DNA of 64,000 nt from Polaromonas sp. YR568 (GTDB lineage Bacteria > Pseudomonadota > Gammaproteobacteria > Burkholderiales > Burkholderiaceae_C), in NCBI GenBank assembly GCA_945878995.1, contig CAMCUN010000003.1, positions 43,007-107,006 on the forward strand. Reading direction: 5' to 3'. This document shows, piece after piece, positions 57,127 to 64,000 of the stretch. The notes under the pieces were generated by a model. It had not been told where the DNA came from. It did no database searches and saw only the letters and a list, made by a program, of their open reading frames with translations. The translations under genes were made by a program, and so were the position numbers. Position 1 is the first letter of the stretch. Every line of letters begins with the position of its first letter.

Positions 57127-57642
57127 ATGTCCATCTCCCTGCACACCGCCTCCGTCCCCGTCTTCACCCACTTCCTGAACAACCTCCAGCACCTCCTGAG
57201 CAAAGCCCAGGCCGATGTGGCCGCGCGGGGTTATGACGAGCAAGCCCTGGTGCAGTACCGCTTGGCGCCCGACATGCTGCCCTTTAAAATGCAAATCTGT
57301 ATTGCCTGCGATGCGGCCAAGCTGTGTGCGGCACGCATTGGTGGGCTGGAGGCGCCCAAGTACGAGAACACCGAAAACACGCTGGCCGAGTTGGTCACGC
57401 GCATTGCCAACACCGTGGCCTGGCTGGAGACGGTGCCAGCCAGCGCCCTCGACGGCAAAGAAGCCTTGGAAGTGACCTTTCCCTCGGGCAAAACGGCCAC
57501 GCGCACCATGACCGGCCAGACTTATGTGACCCACTGGGCGCTGCCCAATATGTACTTTCACATCACCACGGCGTACAACATCCTGCGCCACAACGGCGTG
57601 ACCGTGGGCAAGATTGACTTTTTGATGGGTGCGGTGGCCTAA
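57127..57642 (+). CDS. DUF1993 family protein
   Basis: The 171-residue protein matches the DUF1993 pattern: ISLHTASVPVFTHFLNNLQHLL at the start (first half), LAPDMLPFKMQICIACDAAK in the middle and YFHITTAYNILRHNGVTVGK near the end. The fold is predicted to be DinB-like and helical. No function is known. ATG 57127 is preferred to the longer frame starting 57052. The 200 bp upstream contain the antitoxin operator region and no other gene. Confidence 0.85.
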   Translation: MSISLHTASVPVFTHFLNNLQHLLSKAQADVAARGYDEQALVQYRLAPDMLPFKMQICIACDAAKLCAARIGGLEAPKYENTENTLAELVTRIANTVAWLETVPASALDGKEALEVTFPSGKTATRTMTGQTYVTHWALPNMYFHITTAYNILRHNGVTVGKIDFLMGAVA

Positions 57643-57676
57643 GCCCCCTGTTCAGGTCTGAGCAGCCCCTGCGGGA

Positions 57677-58375
57677 TCAACTGACCCCGTAGCGGTCGCG
57701 GTAGGCCTGCACGCGCACCAAATGCTCGCCCATGTCAGAGTCTGGGCGGGCGCCCAGGTAGTCCAGCAGGTCGGTGAGGTCGGCAATGGCGCAAACCTGC
57801 AGGCCCAGCGTGCCGCGCACGTACTGCACGGCGCTGTGCGGCACATCGCAGGTGCTGCCGTCGTCCTGTTTCTCAGTGGCCATTTCCTGGCGGTCCAGCG
57901 CAATCGCCACCGCGTGCGGCGTGGCGCCAGCGGCCTGTATAAGCGCAATCGACTCGCGCACGGCGGTGCCGGCGCTCATCACGTCATCGACAATGAGCAC
58001 CCGGCCTTGCAGCGGCGCGCCCACCAGGCTGCCGCCTTCGCCGTGGTCTTTGGCTTCTTTGCGGTTGTAGGCAAAGGGCACGGTCTTGCCCAGGCGGGCC
58101 AGCTCAATGGCCACCGCTGCGCCCAAGGGAATGCCCTTGTAGGCCGGGCCAAAAATCATGTCGAACTCCATGCCGCTTTGCACCAAGCGCTGGGCGTAAA
58201 AGCCGGCAAGCTGGCCGAGCTTGGCGCCGTCGTCAAACAAACCCGCATTGAAAAAGTAGGGGCTCATGCGACCGGCCTTGGTCTTGAACTCACCGAACTT
58301 GAGCACCCCGCAGTCGAGCGAGAATTGCACAAATGCTTGAGCCAGCGCATCCCGCGCTGCCAACTTGGTCGTCAT
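57677..58375 (-). CDS. pyrE: Orotate phosphoribosyltransferase
   Basis: The 232-residue enzyme joins orotate and PRPP to make orotidine monophosphate in pyrimidine synthesis. It has the PRPP-binding motif VLIVDDVMSAGTAVRES, the substrate loop YNRKEAKDHGEGGSLVG and the N-terminal KAGRMSPYFFNAGLFDDG. ATG 58375 gives the normal start; the frame is open further upstream but not conserved. Its start codon overlaps the ATG of the divergent xth gene. Confidence 0.96.
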   Translation of the reverse strand: MTTKLAARDALAQAFVQFSLDCGVLKFGEFKTKAGRMSPYFFNAGLFDDGAKLGQLAGFYAQRLVQSGMEFDMIFGPAYKGIPLGAAVAIELARLGKTVPFAYNRKEAKDHGEGGSLVGAPLQGRVLIVDDVMSAGTAVRESIALIQAAGATPHAVAIALDRQEMATEKQDDGSTCDVPHSAVQYVRGTLGLQVCAIADLTDLLDYLGARPDSDMGEHLVRVQAYRDRYGVS

Positions 58376-59234
58376 GGGAAATTCCTTGTTCACACTCACC
58401 AGCCTCAACCTCAATGGGATCCGCTCGGCCAGCCGCAAAGGGCTTGAAGTCTGGCTGGAAAAAACGCGACCGAATTGTATGTGCGTGCAAGAGCTCAAGG
58501 CCCAGGCCACCGACGTGGCGGGCCAGTTCGAGGTTTTGGCGGGCCTCAAAGGCTACTTTCACTTTGCCGAGAAAAAAGGCTACTCGGGCGTGGGCATTTA
58601 CACGCGCCATGAGCCCAGCGACGTGGTCATGGGCTTTGGCTCGCACGAGTTCGACGCCGAAGGCCGCTGCGTGGAGCTGCGCTTTGACTCGCCCGCACGG
58701 CCCCACGCGCCCAAGCTGTCGCTGATCAGCTGCTACTTTCCCAGCGGCTCCTCGGGCGAGGAGCGCCAGGCCGCCAAGTTCAGGTTCTTGGCCGAGTTCT
58801 ACCCTTACCTGCTGAGCCTGAAGGCCGAGCGCGAATACATTTTGTGCGGCGACATCAACATCGCCCACCAGGAGATGGATTTGAAGAACTGGAAAGGCAA
58901 CAAAAAGAACTCCGGCTTTTTGCCCGAAGAGCGCGCCTGGATGACGGCGCTGCTGCGCCACGATGCCGCCGTGGCCAACGAGGCCGCCGATGACATTCAA
59001 GCGGCCGGCGGCCTGGTGGACGTCTACCGCCAGCTTCAACCCACCGCCACCGACGACTGCTACACCTGGTGGAGCAACCGCGGCCAGGCCTGGGCCAAGA
59101 ACGTGGGCTGGCGGCTGGACTACCACTTGGCCACGCCCAACTTGGCGGCCCTCGCCCAAAGCGAGCACATCTACAAGGCAGAGCGCTTTTCAGACCATGC
59201 GCCCATCACGGTAGGGTATGGCTTGAGCTTGTAG
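58374..59234 (+). CDS. xth: Exodeoxyribonuclease III family DNA-repair nuclease
   Basis: The 286-residue enzyme belongs to the exonuclease III/AP-endonuclease group. Visible active-site motifs are LTSLNLNGIRSA (Asn), CVQELKAQ (catalytic Glu), SCYFPSG, LCGDINIAHQEMDLKNW (Asp/Asn), GWRLDYHL and FSDHAPITV (Asp-His). It cuts at abasic sites and removes 3' blocks. ATG 58374 overlaps the pyrE start codon on the other strand. A TTG at 58386, just before FTLTSLNLNG, is a realistic alternative that would avoid the overlap. Confidence 0.93.
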   Translation: MGNSLFTLTSLNLNGIRSASRKGLEVWLEKTRPNCMCVQELKAQATDVAGQFEVLAGLKGYFHFAEKKGYSGVGIYTRHEPSDVVMGFGSHEFDAEGRCVELRFDSPARPHAPKLSLISCYFPSGSSGEERQAAKFRFLAEFYPYLLSLKAEREYILCGDINIAHQEMDLKNWKGNKKNSGFLPEERAWMTALLRHDAAVANEAADDIQAAGGLVDVYRQLQPTATDDCYTWWSNRGQAWAKNVGWRLDYHLATPNLAALAQSEHIYKAERFSDHAPITVGYGLSL

Positions 59235-59473
59235 GACGGGGCAGCCGCTCAAGTCTCGGCAGGCTGAGCCGGGCAAGCAGCGTGGCTGGCTTGGTGGCGC
59301 ATTCACTTCCACTCGGCAGGCGCGCCATCACGCGCACTGATTAAAAAACGGGCCTCATTGGGTCCAGCCATGCGGCCTCCTGGATGCGAACTTCAAGCCT
59401 GAAGTTAAAACACAAGGTCGCTTCAAGGTCTGCGCTGCAGGCCAGCTTAGTCTGTGGCAAGGTCGGCCTGGCT

Positions 59474-60358
59474 TTAGCCCTTGGGCGCGCGCTCGTACAA
59501 GGGCAGCACCAAAGGCAGGGCTTTTTCAATTTCGGTGATGCGGGTGTTGCCCGCCGGGTGGGTGGACAGCCACTGCGGCGGCGCGCCCTTGTTGGCGGCC
59601 TGCATTTTTTTCCAGAGCGTCACCCCTGCGCGCGGGTCGTAGCCGGCGCGGGCGGCGAGCTCCAGGCCCACCAGGTCGGCCTCGGTCTCGTCGTCGCGGC
59701 TGAACTTGAGCGAGATCAGCTCCACGCCGTAACCTGCCACGGTGCGGCCCAAATCGCCCAGGCCCAACACCTGCGAGACGATGCTGGCGCCAATGTTGGT
59801 GGCCGCGCCCTTGCCCATGCGGGCCCGCGCATGCTCGCGCAGGGCGTGCGCAATTTCATGGCCCATGACCTGGGCCACCTCGTCGTCGGTGAGTTTGAGT
59901 TGCTCCAAGATGCCGGTGTAAAAAGCAATCTTGCCGCCCGGCATGCAAAAGGCGTTGATTTGTTTGCTGCCCAAGAGGTTGATTTCCCACTTCCACTGCT
60001 TGGCGCGCGGGTTCCATTCATTGGTGAAAGGAATGATGCGCTCGGCAATGCGGCGCAGCCGAATCAGCTGCGCGTGGTTGGCCGGGGCCAGGGCTTTTTG
60101 CTCGGCGGCAGCGCGCAGCATCTCGTTGTACTGCTTGGTGGCGGAGGCCTCAATCTCGTCGGGCTGGATCAGCTTGGCAAAGGCCGAATTGCGGCCCACG
60201 TCCACCCCCTCGCGGCTGCGGCTGGCCTCGGCCTGGGCCAGCACCACTGGTGGGGCAGCGGGCTGGGCACAGGCGGTCAAGCCCAGGACCAGGCTCAGCG
60301 CCAGGGCGGCAGACACCACGGATGCACGCCAGGCGGCGTGAGAAGGCGATGGAAACAT
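59474..60358 (-). CDS. Periplasmic M48 family zinc metalloprotease (lipoprotein)
   Basis: The 294-residue protein has a lipoprotein signal (LGLTACAQ, Cys about residue 30) and the zinc motif HEIAHALREH (HExxH), with the third ligand Glu in SRDDETEADLVGLELAARAGYDP. It resembles the Oma1/BepA/LoiP group of envelope quality-control proteases but lacks a long TPR region, so it is closest to the short LoiP-like type. The 239 bp between it and xth hold no gene; AACTTCA/TGAAGTT (about 59390-59408) form a small perfect hairpin there. Confidence 0.9.
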   Translation of the reverse strand: MFPSPSHAAWRASVVSAALALSLVLGLTACAQPAAPPVVLAQAEASRSREGVDVGRNSAFAKLIQPDEIEASATKQYNEMLRAAAEQKALAPANHAQLIRLRRIAERIIPFTNEWNPRAKQWKWEINLLGSKQINAFCMPGGKIAFYTGILEQLKLTDDEVAQVMGHEIAHALREHARARMGKGAATNIGASIVSQVLGLGDLGRTVAGYGVELISLKFSRDDETEADLVGLELAARAGYDPRAGVTLWKKMQAANKGAPPQWLSTHPAGNTRITEIEKALPLVLPLYERAPKG

Positions 60359-60398
60359 GGCTCATCTCCCTTGAAAAGACAGCACGTATTATTCATCC

Positions 60399-61778
60399 AT
60401 GAGTCCAAGCGCAAGAGACCCAAAAGTGAGCACGGGCAGCCCCGAACGGCCGGGCTGGCTGGCCAGCCTCAAGGTGTACCAAGAGCCGGCCAGCCTGCGC
60501 ATGCTGTCGCTGGGGTTTTCGGCCGGTTTGCCGCTGCTCTTGGTGTTCGGCACGCTGAGCTTTTGGCTGCGCGAGGCGGGGGTGAACCGCAGCACCATTG
60601 GTTACCTCAGTTGGGTGGGTCTTGCTTATGGTTTCAAGTGGGTTTGGGCGCCGCTGGTGGACCGCCTGCCCCTGCCCTGGCTGACGCGGCGGCTGGGCCG
60701 CCGGCGCAGCTGGCTGCTGGCCTCGCAATGCGCCATCGTGGCCGCTTTGGTGGGCATGGCGCTGACCGACCCCAAGGTCTCGCTCATGCCCATTGTCTGG
60801 TGCGCGCTGGCGGTGGCCTTTGCCTCGGCCACGCAAGACATTGCGCTGGACGCGTTTCGCATTGAATCGGCCGACACCGAGCACCAGGCCGCGCTGGCCG
60901 CGGCCTACCAGGGCGGCTACCGCTTGGCCATGATCTGGGCCGGCGCAGGCGCGCTGTGGCTGGCCGCCCGCGCCGAGGCGACCGACGCCAATGCCTACCA
61001 GCACGGCGCCTGGCAGTTTGCCTACCTCGTGATGGCCGCCTCCATGCTGCCGGGCATGCTCACGGTGCTGTTCTCGCGCGAGCCTGTGCCCGCCCCGCTC
61101 AGCCCTGCGCGCAGCGTGGGCGAATGGCTGAAAGGCGCTTTGGTCGAGCCGTTTTCCGACTTTTTAAGGCGCTACGGCCGCCAGGCCTTGCTGATCTTGG
61201 CGCTGATTGCGGTGTACCGCATCTCTGACGTGGTGATGGGCATCATGGCCAACCCGTTTTACGTGGACATGGGCTACAGCAAAGACGAGGTGGCCACGGT
61301 CACCAAGGTTTACGGCGTGCTCATGACGCTGCTGGGCGCTTTTGTGGGTGGCGTCATGGCGCTGCGCTTAGGCCTCATGCGCGTGCTCATGCTGGGCGCG
61401 GTGCTGAGCGCGGCCAGCAATTTGTTGTTTGCCTGGCTGGCCACGCGCGGCCACGATCTGACGGCGCTGGTGGCCGTGATCGCCGCCGACAACCTGTCCA
61501 GCGGCATCGCCTCGGCGGCCTTCATTGCCTACCTGTCTGGCCTGACCAACGTCAAGTACTCGGCCACCCAGTACGCGCTGTTCAGCTCCATGATGCTGCT
61601 GCTGCCCAAGTTTTTGGCGGGCTTTTCAGGCGCGGTGGTGGACGCCGTGGGCTACGCGCCCTTCTTTGCAGGCACCGCCTTGCTGGGCGTGCCGGTGCTG
61701 GTGCTGGTGTGGCTGGCGGCGCGGCATGCGCATGCGCAAGCGAGCAGTCCATCAGCCGCCCCAGCTGATGCGGCTTAA
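60399..61778 (+). CDS. ampG: AmpG-like muropeptide permease (MFS)
   Basis: The 459-residue inner-membrane protein has about 12 to 14 hydrophobic helices. It carries AmpG landmarks: SLRMLSLGFSAGLPLLLVFGT at the start (first half), LAYGFKWVWAPLVDRLPLP, LGRRRSWLLASQ, ATQDIALDAFRIE and the second-half FLAGFSGAVVDAVG. AmpG imports anhydro-muropeptides released by lytic transglycosylases for recycling. It is divergent from the M48 protease by 40 bp. The permease belongs to the same recycling pathway as mltA in this window. Confidence 0.9.
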   Translation: MSPSARDPKVSTGSPERPGWLASLKVYQEPASLRMLSLGFSAGLPLLLVFGTLSFWLREAGVNRSTIGYLSWVGLAYGFKWVWAPLVDRLPLPWLTRRLGRRRSWLLASQCAIVAALVGMALTDPKVSLMPIVWCALAVAFASATQDIALDAFRIESADTEHQAALAAAYQGGYRLAMIWAGAGALWLAARAEATDANAYQHGAWQFAYLVMAASMLPGMLTVLFSREPVPAPLSPARSVGEWLKGALVEPFSDFLRRYGRQALLILALIAVYRISDVVMGIMANPFYVDMGYSKDEVATVTKVYGVLMTLLGAFVGGVMALRLGLMRVLMLGAVLSAASNLLFAWLATRGHDLTALVAVIAADNLSSGIASAAFIAYLSGLTNVKYSATQYALFSSMMLLLPKFLAGFSGAVVDAVGYAPFFAGTALLGVPVLVLVWLAARHAHAQASSPSAAPADAA

Positions 61779-61868
61779 AGCCCCTGTTGTCACACACCTT
61801 TACACCAGCTTTACCCCACATTTGCCCAGCAGCAGCCCCGCCTTGGTCGCCGCTTGCCACACTAGCCC

Positions 61869-62573
61869 ATGATGAACGCTCAACTCCTGATGATTGAAGA
61901 CGACGCCCGCCTGGCCGCCATGGTGGGCGACTACCTGAGGCAGTCGGGCTATGGTTTTGTCCACGCAGGCGACGGCGCCAGCGGCATGGCGGCACTGGCC
62001 CAGAGCTCGCCCGCGCTGGTGATTTTGGACCTCATGCTGCCCGACGCCGACGGCCTGGCGCTGTGCCAGCGCATCAAGCACGAGTCCCGCGCGGCCGTGC
62101 TCATGCTGACCGCCAAGGGCGACCCCATGGACCGCATCGTGGGCCTGGAAATGGGCGCCGACGACTACCTGCCCAAACCCTTTGAGCCGCGCGAGCTGCT
62201 GGCCCGCATACGCGCGGTGCTGCGCCGAGGTCAGGCCGGCACGCATGGCGTGGCGAACGCTGCGCCGCCGCTGCGCTTTGGCTCGCTGGAAATTGACCGC
62301 GAGGCCCGCAGCGTCACAGTGGCAGGCCGGCTGTGCGAGCTCACCTCCTACCAGTTCGACCTGCTGCTGGCCATGGCCGAGCGGGCTGGCCGCGTGCTCA
62401 GCCGCGACCAAATCATGGAGGCCGTGCGCGGGCGAGAGTTAGACGCTTTTGACCGCTCCATCGACGTGCACATAGGCCGCATACGCGCAGCCATTGAGGC
62501 CGACCCCAAGCAACCACGCCGCATTCTCACGGTGCGCGGCGTGGGCTATGTGTTTGCCAAGCAGCAAGACTGA
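61869..62573 (+). CDS. OmpR-family response regulator
   Basis: The 234-residue protein has a receiver domain with Asp11-Asp12, the phospho-acceptor Asp54 in VILDLMLPDADGL and Lys in DDYLPKPFEPRELLARI. A winged-helix output domain follows (LTSYQFDLLLAMAERAGRVL, DRSIDVHIGRIRAAI, ILTVRGVGYVF). The closest relatives by pattern are RstA/CpxR-like regulators of envelope or ion stress. The kinase gene starts directly after its stop codon. Confidence 0.93.
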   Translation: MMNAQLLMIEDDARLAAMVGDYLRQSGYGFVHAGDGASGMAALAQSSPALVILDLMLPDADGLALCQRIKHESRAAVLMLTAKGDPMDRIVGLEMGADDYLPKPFEPRELLARIRAVLRRGQAGTHGVANAAPPLRFGSLEIDREARSVTVAGRLCELTSYQFDLLLAMAERAGRVLSRDQIMEAVRGRELDAFDRSIDVHIGRIRAAIEADPKQPRRILTVRGVGYVFAKQQD

Positions 62574-63839
<1,266 letters not shown>

Positions 63840-63848
63840 GGCGAGGCT

Positions 63849-64000
63849 CCCGAATTCACTCCCTCCCCCTCTTGGGGAGGGCCGGGGTGGGGGCATCGCG
63901 TGCCACCGCCGTTTCCTCACGCGTGCCCCTCTCCCCAGCCCTCTCCCCAAAGGGACGAGCAATCCAAACCGAGCCCCCGAATTCCTCCCTCCCCCTCTGG
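63849..64000. repeat. REP-like palindromic repeat cluster at the window end
   Basis: CCCGAATTC-ACTCCCTCCCCCTC (63849-63871) recurs as CCCGAATTC-CTCCCTCCCCCTC (63976-63998), continuing past the window edge. The first copy forms an 8-bp hairpin CCCTCCCC/GGGGAGGG (63861-63881). Between the copies, GCCCCTCTCCCCAGCCC (63925-63941) and CCCTCTCCCCAAAGGG are inverted, related units that can pair with GGGGTGGGGGC (63885-63895). The tract starts 9 bp after the kinase stop. There is no T-run, so it is not a plain terminator. Confidence 0.7.

Overview
The window is 64 kb of GC-rich DNA from a betaproteobacterium, most probably of the order Burkholderiales and close to the Comamonadaceae. This is inferred from the housekeeping proteins and their neighbourhoods (yajC-secDF, dprA-smg, mreBCD-mrdA divergent from gatCAB, hemB of the metal-independent-cysteine type). 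I saw no tRNA or rRNA gene, no CRISPR array and no prophage. Most of the window is dense core chromosome with short accessory stretches carrying toxin-antitoxin loci, a small inverted-repeat element, REP-like repeats and one cofactor-related gene island.

Left part (1-36 kb). An RND efflux adaptor and outer-membrane channel are followed by glnE, yhdP, a nitrilase-family hydrolase, a PAS histidine kinase with a FixJ-type regulator, mltA, and yajC-secD-secF. In the yajC-secD gap, terminator-like hairpins sit ahead of secD. Next come dprA-smg, def-lysE-fmt-azlCD, pgk, a hicB antitoxin whose hicA toxin is reduced to its C-terminal half, pyk, and hemB with a corA-like gene. Just upstream of hemB, on the opposite strand, is an intrinsic terminator with no gene in front of it, which marks a candidate small RNA. 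Small-molecule genes follow (dienelactone hydrolase, HCCA isomerase, GMC oxidoreductase, TauE/SafE exporter). After them lies a 239-bp element with imperfect 24-bp terminal inverted repeats.

Island (36.7-47.2 kb). These genes resemble the accessory set normally found with PQQ-dependent alcohol dehydrogenases: an ABC ATPase, permease and substrate-binding protein, a YVTN beta-propeller, a metallo-beta-lactamase-fold 'quinoprotein relay' protein, a sigma-54 activator, and a TonB-dependent receptor very like E. coli YncD/PqqU, the PQQ importer. No PQQ dehydrogenase, cytochrome c or pqqABCDE gene is in the window. Several parts look worn or rewired. The activator lacks its sensor region, a 56-codon ORF resembling the start of that region sits in another frame just upstream, a Tat-signal ORF is cut short, and the hydrolase has lost metal ligands. 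A consensus -24/-12 promoter lies between the two divergent arms. A 17-bp palindrome, TGTTYC-N5-KGAACA, occurs once there and once upstream of the receptor, which suggests a single regulon controlled by the activator.

Right part (47-64 kb). An SDR gene is followed by mrdA-mreDCB on the minus strand, without rodA next to mrdA, and by gatCAB. A RelE/RelB pair, a DUF1993 gene, pyrE divergent from xth with overlapping start codons, a secreted M48 protease, an AmpG-like permease and an OmpR-type two-component system complete the window. The sensor kinase of that system contains a hexanucleotide tandem repeat. The window ends in palindromic REP-like repeats.
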